Notes: generated by a model not told the origin, from the letters alone. Positions 32,608-43,476 are shown, numbered from the stretch's first letter. The stretch: 64,000 nucleotides of DNA from Hemibagrus wyckioides (GCF_019097595.1 NC_080731.1:19266366-19330365); one strand, 5' to 3'. Numbers and translations are program-made.

Positions 32608-34699
32608 ATGCTTCAGTTTACAACTCTCTCTGTGTTTCTCTGCATTATGGGTGAGTTTATAATCAAATTGATTTGGGATAAGATTTTGTTACTGCAGTTT
32701 ACAAAATGTTCAGTTTAATTTAGTTCAGTATGAATTTTAGATGCAAATAATACATGTAATACAAATAATACAGACAATAATACATGTAGAAACCTTTCTA
32801 AAATCTCCTCTGTTAGCTCTGTGTATTAAAGTGAGATGTGACGTGTTATAATGTGTGTTGTGTTTTCTGTGTTGCAGGTTTGCTCTCAGAGACTCTGAGC
32901 TCTTTAACTTTGGAGGCAGAAGCTGGAGATAACGTCACTATTTGGTGCCAACATGATCTGAAACGTCCAGAAAAGATCTTCTGGTTTAAACACATGTGTG
33001 ATTCAGTTCCACTTCTTCTTGGGTGTAAAAGGTTTTTGCCTTCAGCTCCATCAGAAAATTGTGTGTTCTTTAGTGAGAGTGAGAGAATAGTGATGTCTGT
33101 TCATGGCAGTAAAACGTCTCTCACAATCACTGCAGTAAACGTCTCTGATACAGGACTCTATTACTGCAGCTTCACTGAGAGAATGATCTTCAGCAACTCC
33201 ACCTATTTACATGTGAAAGGTACATTTATAGAGTAAATTATTAAAAGTAGAAGTTAATTAGATGACTGAGGTGGTAAAAGTATTGTTTCATTTTTCAGGG
33301 CAAAAGAAAACACTTTCTGAAAACCAAGACAGAGGAAAAGGTTTGATATTTTTCTTCTCACAGAAGTTTTTTTTACATTTCTAAATCAAATATTAATGGT
33401 TAATATTTTTTACAAACTCCACCTATTTACACGTGAAAGGTACATTTATAGTGAAGAGATTCCGAAAAAGTTGATTAATGTGACTGAAAGAAAGCACTTT
33501 CTGAGAACACAGATAGAGAAATTGATATTTCTGCTCTCACAAACATTTTTTTAGATTTCTAAATCAATACATAATGATTAAAACACTTTCATTAATGTTT
33601 TGTTCTCCCAGGTTCTGTGTCTCCTGCTGTGTTCTTCATGCTGATTGTGGTGTTTGGTGCAGTGATTGTGTTTCTTCTCTGTGTCCCAATCTTCATCATA
33701 CTGAAACACAGAAAAACACACAGAGGTAAAAATATATACTTCTCTACTATTAATACTACTACTACTACTACTACTACTAATAATATTGTCTCTGTGGTGT
33801 TGCTTTAGGTGCTGACAAAGACACCTATGAGGTAAATCTGAAACTACAAAAGTTAAAACCAAAGAAGGGCAGTAGATACACTGACCTTTAGATTTATTAA
33901 CATTGATTTAATTTTGATGTTAAATATTTTATTTGTGTCTTATACAAATATGTCTTAAGGTGATTAATATGATTTAGCTGGCAACAAGTTAACCCTAACT
34001 TATGCAGTGAGTAGCTTCTCATTTCTTAAACAACCATGTTGGAAGACATTGGCCACGACAGAATCCAGACCTTAACCACCATTGAGAATCTCTGGGATGT
34101 GCTGAAGAAGACTTTATGCAGTGTTCTGACTTTCCCATCATCAGTAGATGTTGGAGAGAAATAAATGGAGCTCTGAACAGAAATAATTGTTGTGACATTG
34201 CATAAGCTTATTGAAACAATGCTACAGTGACTGCAGGCTGTAATCTAAGCAAATATTAGAGTGTGTGACTTTTTTTGGCCAGGCAGTGTAATATGTGTTA
34301 ATATTTGCGGGTTGTAATTTCCACTATTGTATTGTCTCTGACCCTTACCTATCTCTGTTTTATCAGATTTATTCTCAGGAACAATGAAAGTACACATGCT
34401 AAATTTCTAAAAGAACGAGGCTCTGAAGTTTCTCCTCCACGAGGGCTTTATGATCTCTATTAAAGCTCACACCAGCTTAATTAGAACCTCTAGATGTTCG
34501 GTTTCCCTAATTTATTTTTAGATTTTATCGTCTCTGTGTATCTTCTGTGTTCCTGCAGGTTTCTGACTCGGACTCAGAAGGCATAGTCTATTACGCTTCA
34601 CCACAGTCTTTTAAGAAGAAAACCAAGAGGAACAAGATACACGATGAAAACTTGTATACACATGTTCTATATTATTCAGAGGGACAGAGGAAAGTGTGA
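32608..34699 (+). CDS. single-IgV-domain type I transmembrane immune-type receptor (copy 1)
   Basis: Exons: 32,608-32,650 (signal, MLQFTTLSVFLCIM); 32,878-33,219 (Ig V); optional 33,299-33,340 (14-residue stalk); 33,612-33,725 (transmembrane, LIVVFGAVIVFLLCVPIFII); 33,809-33,831; 34,559-34,699. All have GT/AG sites and consistent phases (1,1,1,0), giving 220 or 234 residues. The V domain has the paired cysteines (NVTIWCQHD; DTGLYYCSF) plus two extra Cys (LLLGCKRF, ENCVFF). The tail is basic with tyrosines (GIVYYASP, NLYTHVLYY) but no perfect ITIM or ITAM. No J-like motif follows the V domain, so it is not a typical NITR. CD300-, DICP- or other fish receptor families remain possible. A polyadenylation signal is at 35,082. 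Confidence 0.8.
33415..33540 (+). repeat. partial duplication of IgV exon end plus stalk exon
   Basis: cctatttacacgtgaaagg followed by gtacatttatag repeats the 3' end of the Ig V exon and its donor. aaagaaagcactttctgaga repeats the optional stalk exon. Both lie in the intron between stalk and membrane exons. Confidence 0.75.
34040..34291 (+). mobile_element. Tc1-like remnant in the last intron of receptor copy 1
   Basis: Encodes a decayed NPDLNPIENLW-type block (cagaccttaaccaccattga gaatctctgg) and ends in ttggccaggcagtg followed by TA, as a Tc1 right end would. The left end is not recognised. It lies in the intron before the cytoplasmic-tail exon. Confidence 0.6.
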
Positions 34700-35280
34700 A
34701 CATAACGTCATATCATCTACATTTTATTAATCTCATATTAAACAGATGTTTGAGATGGTCTTAGGTTGAAGGAATTCTATTATTTAATAAATCTCACTTA
34801 CAGATATTTTATAACAAGCATTTCAGGATTCTGTACATTTCTTTCTTCTTCTTCTTCTTCTTCTTCTTCTTAATTTTATGTAAATCTTGCATCTAGTCTC
34901 TTGGTTTATAATCCAATGTAATAAAATATTTAGCTGCAATCAGATACACTTATTTGCTTTGTTGTTGTGCCTAATTAAACAGCAGATTTGTAAAGGCTCT
35001 GACAATAAAAAACTGCTATTTGTATGAATCACTTATGTAGACATTGTGGCAAAACTTTATACATGTGTATAATATGAAAATAATAAAGCATCTGCAGGTT
35101 GCTGTTGTTGTAGGACCATAATGATTGCTGGTGGTGTTAAGTGTTTAATTTAATTAAGAGTTGAATTTAAGTTGCATGGTAAATCTCTAGTTGATCAGTA
35201 GGAGGCAGAAATTCTCTCTTATATTAAGAGAGTCTTCAGCTCAACCCCTGATGCTAAAGTGCACGTCCATATTGAACAAT
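34700..35280. other. 3' UTR and flank of receptor copy 1
   Basis: Holds a (CTT)n run (34,842-34,870) and candidate polyadenylation signals near 34,990 and at 35,082. No other gene is seen. Confidence 0.5.
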
Positions 35281-35357
35281 GGCCGAGAAGTGCAAAACAA
35301 AATAACAAATCCAAAAACAAAACAAATATTTCAAAAACAAAATAACAAACATATATA

Positions 35358-35625
35358 TGTAACCGAGCGTTATTCCTGGGTTCGCCTAAACACTAAGAAA
35401 TGAAATAACGAAACTTTGTGGTTCCAACACAACCTTTATTTCTGTGCTGCACGTCTCCAGAAAACTCTTAAAACACTGCCCGAAAACTCAAGTATCTTGC
35501 GCGCATGTACACTTGCCTACCTACGGCAAGTCCAGAAGGGAAAAATGCATTCACACACACATATACAAAATGAATATTAAACATCTATAATTACTTTAAA
35601 TAGAATAACTATTAAGTCTGTTACA
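35358..35625 (-). repeat. solo LTR
   Basis: 268 bp, starting TGTAAC and ending GTTACA (a perfect terminal inversion), flanked by a tata duplication. The polyadenylation-like signal (complement of ctttatttctg) indicates minus orientation. No internal retroelement sequence is present, so it is probably a recombination product of a Gypsy-type element. Confidence 0.7.
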
Positions 35626-35646
35626 TATATTTATCTTTATAAGAAA

Positions 35647-35901
35647 ATGGAATTCATTCTGAACTACTTTAAGGAAGGTCGTTCATCTGTCGTGATTATG
35701 GATATACTGATAGTGTATCATAGCATAAAGATTAGTTTGCGATCTCTAAAATCACACCTAAAGAACGCAGGTATGTTTAGAAGACAAAACTATTGCAGAC
35801 TGAAGGATGTAAGGAGCGCTATAAGAGCAGAACTGTGTTCATACTCACACCAATCCACTTTCTACTGCTGCAGCGTGCTGGACTTCCTATATCCTGAGTG
35901 A
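35647..35901 (+). pseudogene. integrase-type transposase N-terminal fragment
   Basis: 84 residues: MEFILNYFKEGRSSVVIMDI, then YHSIKISLRSLKSHLKNAGM and RLKDVRSAIRAELCSYSH, then the frame ends. The pattern (LNYFxxGxSxxxIxxxLxxYHxIxISLxTLKxxLKxxGxxRR, then IRxEL) is a helix-turn-helix start that I associate with fish multicopy proteins carrying an rve integrase core. The core itself is missing. The assignment is from recall of the pattern, not from a search. Confidence 0.45.
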
Positions 35902-36088
35902 CAGACGTTTTGGCCAATCAGAGGTAAGAATTCCATTCACAAACTATACCTACCTTTTCGTGTTTGTCTAAATTAGCCGTGTGTTTTCTGAATTGTTATT
36001 TTGTTTCTAGATTTGTTATTTTGTTTTCTGATTTGATATTGTGGTTTTGGATTTATTATTTTGTTTTGCACTTCTCGGCCACTGTAGA

Positions 36089-36613
36089 ATTGCTATGTGT
36101 TTGTTTACGTTTCACGTGCGTTTTTGTTTCGATTCATCTTGTCATGTCTTTTCTCCACACATGTCCTGTCCTAGGTGGTCACCTTATAGTTTGTCCTTTA
36201 ATTATTTTGTATATTTAAACCCCAGTGTGTTTTTTTCCTGTATAGCCGACTGGCAAGACCTAGCCTTTTGGTCCTTGTGTTATTTCGGTTCCCATTTTGG
36301 ATCTCGTTCTGTTCCCTAGTTTTCTGTACACCACCCAGTATACAGCTAGAACATACTGCACTAAATGCATTTTAGTCACAACAATTTCATAATTTCACAA
36401 CATAATACTACATGTTGTACTATGTACAGTGTTTATGTAACAATTTTTTTTTTATTTTAATTGTATTAAATTTTGAATAATAATAAAACATTTTAATTGT
36501 TGGCACATTACAGTAGCACTAGACAAACAAATAGAGTAAAATGAGAAACAAAGGAGGTAAGAGAGATTTAGTTTAAACGTTTGAGGTGAGGGAGGGTGTT
36601 AAAGTGTGGATTC
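36089..36613. other. no gene recognised
   Basis: Phe/Leu/Val-rich frames at 35,964-36,319 show no domain; the region resembles decayed LTR or UTR sequence. Confidence 0.35.
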
Positions 36614-36865
36614 ATTCAAATTCAAATTTTATTTATCACATACAAAATCATACACAGTACGACATGTAGTGAAATGCTTTTTATGACTGTCCTTTGTTTT
36701 GAAGAAAGAAGAATAGAGTAAAAGTGTGTGGACATGTAAAATATAGGGATATAGATAAAATATTTAGAGAAAAATAGGAAAAATAAAAATGAACATAGTA
36801 GAAATTAAAGACACGATAAATTATGAAAATCGAATAGTTATCAGAGAAGCATATACAAATATATA

Positions 36866-37951
36866 CACTACTCACAAAAAAGTTAAGGATAAGTTAAGTT
36901 AAGGATATTTGGCTTTTGGGTGAAATTTCAGGATGCACCTAAAATGCACTATAACCTTTCCAGGTGAACTTAATTTGACCTTCTCTACACTTTTGAATGC
37001 ACATGTCCAACTGTTCAGTGTTTCAGTACTTTTTGCATAACTTGCTGTTCTCTAACAAGGTGCTTAACAGCAAAATTCACAACTGGTGTTTGATCCGTGA
37101 CGACCTGCAAAGGTACCTGACCACACCACTATGCACAGGCGTCATCGTCTTGCATGGGCCAGGGAGCATTTATGCTGGACGAGGGACCAGTGGGCCTCAG
37201 TGCTGTTCTCTGATGAAAGTCTATTCACGTTGAGCAGAAATGATGGCCGCCAGCGATGTTGGAGACGTCAAGGTGAGCGCTATGCATCAGCCACTGTTGT
37301 GGTGGTGTTACAGTCCGGGCAGGTGTGTCTACTCAATACAGAACTGCCCTACATCTTGTGAATGGTACAGTGACAAGCCAATACTACCTGAATAACATCA
37401 TTAATCCAGTCATTGTGCCCCTGCATGAACAACACAGGCCTAATTTCATCTTCATGGACGACAATGCTCCAGCTCATCGAGGTCGCATCATTAGGGAACG
37501 GCTGCTGGAGGCTGGGGTACCTCAAATGGAGTGGCCTGCACTTTCTACAGACCTGAATCCCATAGAAAACCTCTGGGATCAGCTGATTCACCGTGTAGAG
37601 GCTCGTAACCCTGCACCCCAGAACCTCAATGACCTGAGGGCTGCCTTCAAGAAGAGTGGAATGCCATGCCTCAGCAGACAATAAGTCGACTTGTGAACAG
37701 CATGAGACGTCGTTGTCAAGCTGTAATTAATGGTTAAGGGCACATGACAAATTATTGAGACATTGACATTTTTTATTACAACTGTTGTTGGCTTTTTTTT
37801 CAATAAATTGTTTGAGATGAGGAAATCACCATTGCGTGCTTCTACTTAAATGCCCTACTTTCATGATATAATATCACTGTAGTGTGAACTTTTTACATTT
37901 TTCATAAATTTCACCCAAAAGCCAAATATCCTTAACTTTTTGTGAGTAGTG
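36866..37951 (+). mobile_element. Tc1-like transposon nested in LINE 3' UTR
   Basis: TIRs cactactcacaaaaaagtta and complement ending 37,951, with TA at 36,864-36,865 and 37,952-37,953. Inner repeats gccaaatatccttaac and gatatttggcttttgggtga match in inverse. The first third of the transposase gene is deleted. Confidence 0.92.
37131..37735 (+). pseudogene. Tc1 transposase, frameshifted, catalytic residues kept
   Basis: Frame 37,131-37,361 gives RRHRLAWAREHLCWTRDQWA and SVLFSDESLFTL (first D). Frame 37,325-37,684 gives NGTVTSQYYLNNIINP, FIFMDDNAPAHRG (second D) and STDLNPIENLWDQLIHRVEA (E). The D-E spacing looks normal for the family. A frameshift and a short deletion lie near 37,310-37,330, and the N-terminal DNA-binding half is mostly missing. 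The original C-terminus continues past 37,684 in another frame (SLVNSMRRRCQAVINGxG-like). Confidence 0.87.
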
Positions 37952-38146
37952 TATGTGTATAGTTTTTCTTTTTCCTATTTTTCTCTAAATATTTTACATA
38001 ATTATTTTATATATAATATAATAAGATAAAAAAAGTAAAATAAATATATAGATATAAAAGGCTGTAGGGAGTAGCGCAGTTATTGTGTGTGTGACAATCA
38101 GCTGAGGTAGAACGTCATGTGTGGGGGAAGTCCAGATGTCCAGGTT

Positions 38147-39966
38147 CTAGGTGTTCTGGTTGAGGGCCCTAATGGCCTGCGGGAAGAAACTTCTCCTCAT
38201 TCTCTCTGTGTTTGCCTTCAAGGAACGGAAACGTTTCCCTGAGCGCAATAGAGAGAAGAGTCCATTGTTGGGATGGCTGAGGTCCTTCATAATCTTCCTG
38301 GCCTTGGTCCAGCACCGCTTGCTGTATATAGTGTCCAGGTCAGGAAGCTCGGCGCGGATGGTACGCTCGGCTGATCGCACCACCCTCTGGAGATCTTGCC
38401 TGTCCTGCTTGGTGCTGTTTCCAAATCAGGCTGTGATATTTCCCATCAGGATGCTCACAATGGTGCAGGTGTAGAATGTCTTTAGCACCTTTGAGGGCAG
38501 TTTATAGTCCTTTAGGCGTCTGATATGGTATAGATGCTTCCTCACCAGGGTGATGACGTGACAGGACCTAGGTACCAGAAACTGTCCACTCTCTCCACTG
38601 GGGTCCCGTTGATAGTGAGGGGCTGGAAATTCCTCTCCTGCTTTGTGCTGAAGTCCACTATCAGCTCCTTAGTCTTGCTGACGTTCAGGAGGAGATTATT
38701 GTCCTGGCACTATGTCTCCAGGTTTTTAATCTCCTTTTGGTAGGCTGTCTTGTCATTGCTGGAGATCAGGCCCACCACCATAGTATCATCCGCAAACTTA
38801 ACGATGTTGGTGGAGCTGGAAGTGGCCACACAGTCGTAGGTGTGCAGTGAGTATGGGAGGGGGCTCAGAACACAACCCTGGGGAGCTCCAGTGCTGAGGG
38901 TGAGTGAAGGTGAGACATGGTTGCTGCCTGTGGTCTGTCTGTCAAGAAGTTGAAGATCCATCGACACAGGGACAGGCTGAGGCCCAGGATCTCAAACTTA
39001 GTGGTGAGTATGGAGGGAATTATGGTGTTAAATGCTGAACTGTAGTCAACAAACAGCATTTTAACATAGGTCCCCTTTTTGCTGTCCAGATGGCTCAGGG
39101 CTGTGTGATGGAGGTCTGTGATGGTGTCCTCAGTAGAACGGTTGGGCCGGTATGCGAACTGTAGCGGGTCTAGGGTGTCAGGTAGGGAAGAAGTGATGTC
39201 TCTAATTAGTCTTTCGAAGCACTTCATCACTACTGAGGTCAGGGCTACTTGTTGGTTGTCATTGAGGCAGGTGGGCTGAGGTTTCTTGGGGACAGGAAAA
39301 ATGGTGGACCGTTGGAAGGGAGAGGTTGAATATTTCACTGAAGACAGGTGCAAGCTGGTCAGGATTATAGACTGTTCCAAGGAGAGGTTGAATATTTCAG
39401 TGAACACAAGTGCAAGCTGGTCGGCACAGGCCTTCAGGACCTGACCCGTGATGCCATCTGGTCCTGCTGCTTTCCTGGTGTTCACTCTCCTGAATGCCTT
39501 TCTCGAGTCATGCTCTGAGATGATTCGCCTCCTTCACCACTCTGCCACACTGTAGGATGCAGCTTTATTGTCGTCCATGTTTTCACTGCTGAGCCCCGTG
39601 TTGTACACAGTGGAGCAGGATCTCAGAGCATCGAAGACGGATTTATCCACCCATGGCTTCTGATTGGGAAAAGTTCTGATGATAGTTTTGCGAACTGTGT
39701 TATCCACTAATTTCCCAATGAATCACATGTTGAGGTCATCATGTTGAAACCGCGCTGAAACGTCCCAGTCTGCGTCATCAAGTGCGTCCTGTAGAACGGC
39801 CACCAATTGGTCCGTCCAGCACGAAACCTCCCTCTGAGCCGGAACTTCCTGCTTGAACCTTTAAACTGTTAAAGTCCCCCGCCATAATAAGCACAGCGTA
39901 CAAAGAAAAAGGGGTAGGAGCAGTCATGACGGCAGCCGACCTCACCGGCGCCATCTTGGAATACAT
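38147..39966 (-). pseudogene. LINE ORF2 remnant: endonuclease end, RT
   Basis: Minus strand from 39,966: MAGDFN endonuclease motif, then a decayed linker. Then 39,485-38,865: [78 protein letters not shown] partial tandem duplication near 39,330-39,400 repeats the FNLSLEQS segment. Then 38,967-38,710: [40 protein letters not shown]. The C-terminus is at 38,383-38,147 (SLLRSGKRFRSLKANTERMR). Catalytic FADD is intact but frames break at least three times. Confidence 0.87.
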
Positions 39967-40614
39967 GGTTATGGATGGGTATGCTTCTTGATATTTTTAA
40001 TTACATTTTTAAAAGTAAAAAGAAAATATCTATCTGTCTGTCATAGAGATAAAGTAGTTACAGAGTATATTGTGCAAAAATAAGAAAAGACAAGACATAT
40101 TACAGAGGAAATACAGAGAAAAACAAACTTTGAAAAGAATTTGAATTTGAAAAGAAAAAGTTGCAGAATAGGATGCAGATGGTATAACATTTGTCCTGTA
40201 GTGCATATCCTTCTATACCCCTGAACTTCTGTGACATGTTTATTTACATTTGGGGACTCAGTTCAAGAGGGACACATGTTTAACAACATAATAAAATCCT
40301 GGCCTGGCCCAATCACCCAAGTTTAAAATATCACAAGCACATTTCCCAAAAATGTTTCAAATATTTAAAATATATTCTTCATACTCATACTGTCTCCTAG
40401 AAAAACACACAAAAAAACTCAGTGAGATTTTCTGTAAATTATGACTTTAATTATGATTTCTGTAAATATTCCAGGATAAAATTTAAACCAAACACTAAAC
40501 TCAACATTATATTACATTTTAAATGTTATTAAAATATTAATACCTCAAAGTGTGTGAAGTTGTGAGGAACAGGACCGACAAAAGACAATGAAAAAAAGAA
40601 AATAAGGGTAACGG
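39963..40614. other. no gene recognised
   Basis: AT-rich; no frame or known repeat. Confidence 0.4.
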
Positions 40615-40765
40615 TTGGGTGACGTCTCTCTGAGCTCCACATCCTCATGCACAGGACCTCCGCCCTCCCTCCAGGGGATATTCACTGCTTCAGGGAAGAA
40701 ACCTGTAGTGTGACACACCACCTCTGGAGAAGACTTTTTCTGGAACACTGAAGCTGTAGGAGGAT
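40605..40765 (-). pseudogene. MHC class I alpha-3 exon fragment
   Basis: Minus strand: acceptor tctctgcag, then PPTASVFQKKSSPEVVCHTT, GFFPEAVNIPWREGGGPVHE and DVELRETSPN. This is the first half of an MHC class I alpha-3 (Ig C1) domain: the first Ig cysteine (VVCHTTGFFP) and the W of the NISW-type strand are present. After RETSPN the match ends and the frame runs into unrelated hydrophobic sequence, so the second cysteine and the rest of the domain are lost. No alpha-1, alpha-2, or transmembrane exons are seen nearby. It is a relic of a class I gene. Confidence 0.8.
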
Positions 40766-40904
40766 CTGCAGAGACACACAGAGACAGAAATATTAAAACT
40801 GTCTGAGATTTATTGTTATATAAATAACATTAGAAAAAATGATTTCAATTATTTTTCATACAACTAAATTTGGTCAGAAGGAAGTATTTTTTTCTTTGCA
40901 AACA

Positions 40905-41015
40905 TCCATCCATCCATTGTCTATACCCACTTTATTCCTAATCAGGGTCACAGGGATCTGCTGCAGTCTATCCCAGCACACATTGGGCGAAAGATGACGC
41001 CAGTCCATCTTCTTT
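40905..41015 (+). repeat. dispersed repeat with (CATC)n start
   Basis: catccatccatccattgtct, then acccactttattcctaatca and ctatcccagcacacattggg. Shares order and words with 43,938-44,080; resembles the 3' ends of RTE/Expander-like fish LINEs. Confidence 0.55.
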
Positions 41016-41089
41016 GCAAACAATGAAATAAAAAGCTGTGAAAGCCAGTTTAGATTTATACAGGGAAAAAATATATAATTACATAAAGT

Positions 41090-41474
41090 TGTGACGACTC
41101 GTTAGCGGCAGGTTGGATAGAATCCATTTGCAGATTTATTGAAGAAGACAGCAGGAACAACTCGTAAACCTTTAGCAGCACAGAAGACCGGAAAAAAACC
41201 AGAAAACCAAATAACACTAGCGACAAAACCAAAACACAAACCGAAACTCGTAAATGATAGGATAAACAGGCGAAAGTCCATACACAATAGTCCATACGAG
41301 AAAGGGAGTAATCCAAGGCTTGGTAAGTCGCACGGCAACATTACTTCGCAAAGAATTAGCGTTATGGTTAGCATGCTGCTTATATCCTAGCGTGCTACCA
41401 GGAAGTGAACCCAGAGGGGTTAGTATTCAGGTGAGGGCTCCCTTTGGTGGGCTGGATGATGTGGTGACATTACA
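41090..41474 (-). repeat. solo Gypsy-type LTR with 5-bp target duplication
   Basis: 385 bp; on the minus strand it starts TGTAAT and ends GTCACA. It is flanked by aaagt on both sides (41,085-41,089 and 41,475-41,479). The end (complement of cagatttattgaagaaga, ggatagaatccatttgcag) resembles the end of the Gypsy LTR at 7355-7723, so it is a related family. No internal sequence remains. Confidence 0.82.
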
Positions 41475-41479
41475 AAAGT

Positions 41480-42250
41480 GTGACGTATTCACCATAATTA
41501 AATGTGTTTTTGTTGTTATTCTGATGTATTTAAACAGGTGTTTCTACTGAATTTGCCTATATTTATGTTTTTTGTAAAATTGTTATTTAATATATTGAAA
41601 GATTGTTATTTCTGCTATTTTATGTACAATATTGTTATTAATTTAGTTTTAATATTTCTGTAATTCATCAGAACCATACCAGTGTCTAACAATCAATATT
41701 ATTCCACATTCTTACCATTTTTATTTTTTTTCCCTCTTACATTGTCAGCTATGAGCTGTTATTTTCAGCATAAATCTATGTCCCACATTTTTATGCAGTC
41801 TGTGCTTTGTCTATGTCTAAGTAATTTAATACAAATATATTTTCATTCTTTAAATCAGCTTTAAAAAGTGTGGCCCCTGGCTTGCATTACTGCAAACTGT
41901 CTGGCTCACAGTCCACAGAGTTTGCTGATGTTTGTAGCTAAATCTCTCACATTTCCTTTTCCACACATTTCCTATGTTAGGACAATTAGGGAATCTGCTT
42001 TAATTTCAGAAGGTTTGTTTGAAGTAAGACTTATTTATTTCAGTTTTTATTTACTATTATATTAGAAAAATAAAATGATGAAGGTGTTGAAGATCTTAAT
42101 GATGAAGTTTATTGTAGCTTAGCGAATGGCTGGGTGATACTATCGTCTGTGTTCAGTAACAAATCACATGCTTTACCTTTCCTCTCCCGAGTCTCTCTTC
42201 CATAAAACACATACTTCTTTATTCAATCTATGCAATTCTTCTCCAGGTAG
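41480..42250. other. no gene recognised
   Basis: AT-rich, with short non-coding-like frames only. Confidence 0.4.
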
Positions 42251-42429
42251 CTCTTCTGGTTCTTAGCCTCATATCCTGTAGACTCTGTAGGAAAACATAT
42301 TTTGAGGTCACTCTAGAATTTACTGTAACACACATTTCTCTTGAATAATCATTTAAGAGTATCACCTCAAGGCTTTTTTATTGCCGTACCTTCAAGGCCT
42401 GCCCACTCAAGGCCTTTAAAACTGTAATG

Positions 42430-43275
42430 CAAGTTTCTTTTCACGGGACTTGGTGACTACAGCACCACCGCAGTGTGTTCTGATCTACAATAAAACATTC
42501 CTGCTGAACACTACTTCTGAGTCCCCTGGTCTGCTTCTGTGAATTCACAACAGATGGTGCCGTGACCCGGATAGAGCTGCTCACTTGAAACCAGTCCAGA
42601 CTGAACTTCTTTAGTAGGGAAGAATTTGGTTTATCCTCTGTTTTTGGCAGGGAAGGTTAGCCACTATTGTGTGTTAGCAATTAGTTGATCCTCTACTTCG
42701 GTAGGGAAGAATTTGGTTTATCCTCTCCTTCATAAAAAAATAATTTGTTTTATCTTCTTTTTTGTCAGGAAAAAAAAGGCAAAATGTTTAGGAAGACTTA
42801 TAGACTAATCCCTACTACTGAGAAAGGTGGACTAACTACCCCTTTGTGGGATGACAGGGAATTCAAATGAATTTTAAATTCAATTTTTTCAAATTTAAAT
42901 TCAATTCAATCATTGTGACAGAATCAGTCAGACAGAATTTGAAAATATGATATACATCCGGGTTAAAGTTTGGTTTTAAAGCCATAACTTGTGATAGGGC
43001 AGCTACAGTTAAAACCATACCTCCACCCACTACCATCAAAGCACTCCGCTCATTCTTAGGAACAGCAGGATACTGTAGACCCTGGATTGAAGAGTATGAT
43101 TCACTAGCTCAACCACTCTAAGGCCTGTTGAAAGGCACAGTTAAACACTTTGATTCTGTATGTCATTAAGAGCAACAACTCAAGGCGTTTCATGCCCTGA
43201 AAAATGCATTATGTCAAGCACCTGCGATTCCCCAGACAGATTTTCCTTTTGTTTTGTATGTCCATGAACACTTAC
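42430..43275 (+). mobile_element. endogenous retrovirus remnant: LTR end, primer site, pol scrap
   Basis: An LTR-like 3' end with a polyadenylation signal (caataaaac near 42,487) is followed at about 42,553 by tggtgccgtgacccgga, placed and shaped like a tRNA primer-binding site. Then about 430 bp of unrecognised sequence, and at about 42,990-43,275 a pol piece with TIKALRSFLGTAGYCRPWIE and AFHALKNALCQAPAIPQ, typical of the stretch joining retroviral RT to RNase H, with in-frame stops. Gag, most of pol and env are absent. The 5' boundary of the LTR is not determined. Confidence 0.55.
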
Positions 43276-43476
43276 GGTTTATGGCAGCATGCACACACAT
43301 ACTGAACTATACATCTTTGCACTCAGTCTGCAATTTTTGCACATTAAAATTTTCTACACTCTTAAATGCTGCTATGAACTATAATTTTAGCACATGACAT
43401 CTTTACATTTTTAAATGCTGAACAAAGGTTTTTGCACACCAACAGACTGTATACTGGCTGGTGCTATCTTTATGTA

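Larger units (their letters stand above)
35281..36088 (+). mobile_element. DNA transposon with about 70-bp TIRs and integrase-like ORF fragment
   Basis: Left arm tggccgagaagtgcaaaaca (35,281 on) and right arm (complement of ...ttgttttgcacttctcggcca, ending about 36,088) align over about 70 bp. Between them are a solo LTR (35,358-35,625) and an 84-residue frame resembling the N-terminus of a fish multicopy integrase family. I place it tentatively with IS3EU/Ginger-like integrase-type transposons. No clear target duplication is seen. Confidence 0.55.
36614..39962 (-). mobile_element. LINE (CR1/L2/Rex1 group) copy C, interrupted by a Tc1
   Basis: 3' end at 36,614 with an (aaattc)n tail and ttttatttatcacatac. 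A Tc1 (36,866-37,951) sits in the 3' UTR; coding sequence resumes and reaches the endonuclease region near 39,900 (YAVLIMAGDFN on the minus strand). It is the longest copy of this family here. Confidence 0.88.

Noticed and set aside
33617..33808. Read-through frame of the receptor membrane exon
   Set aside because: The frame continues past a good donor (gag|gtaaaa) into a CTA triplet run; splicing to 33,809 gives a consistent gene model.
35964..36319. Possible multi-pass membrane protein
   Set aside because: Overlapping T-rich frames without start context, splice sites or homology; likely decayed non-coding sequence.
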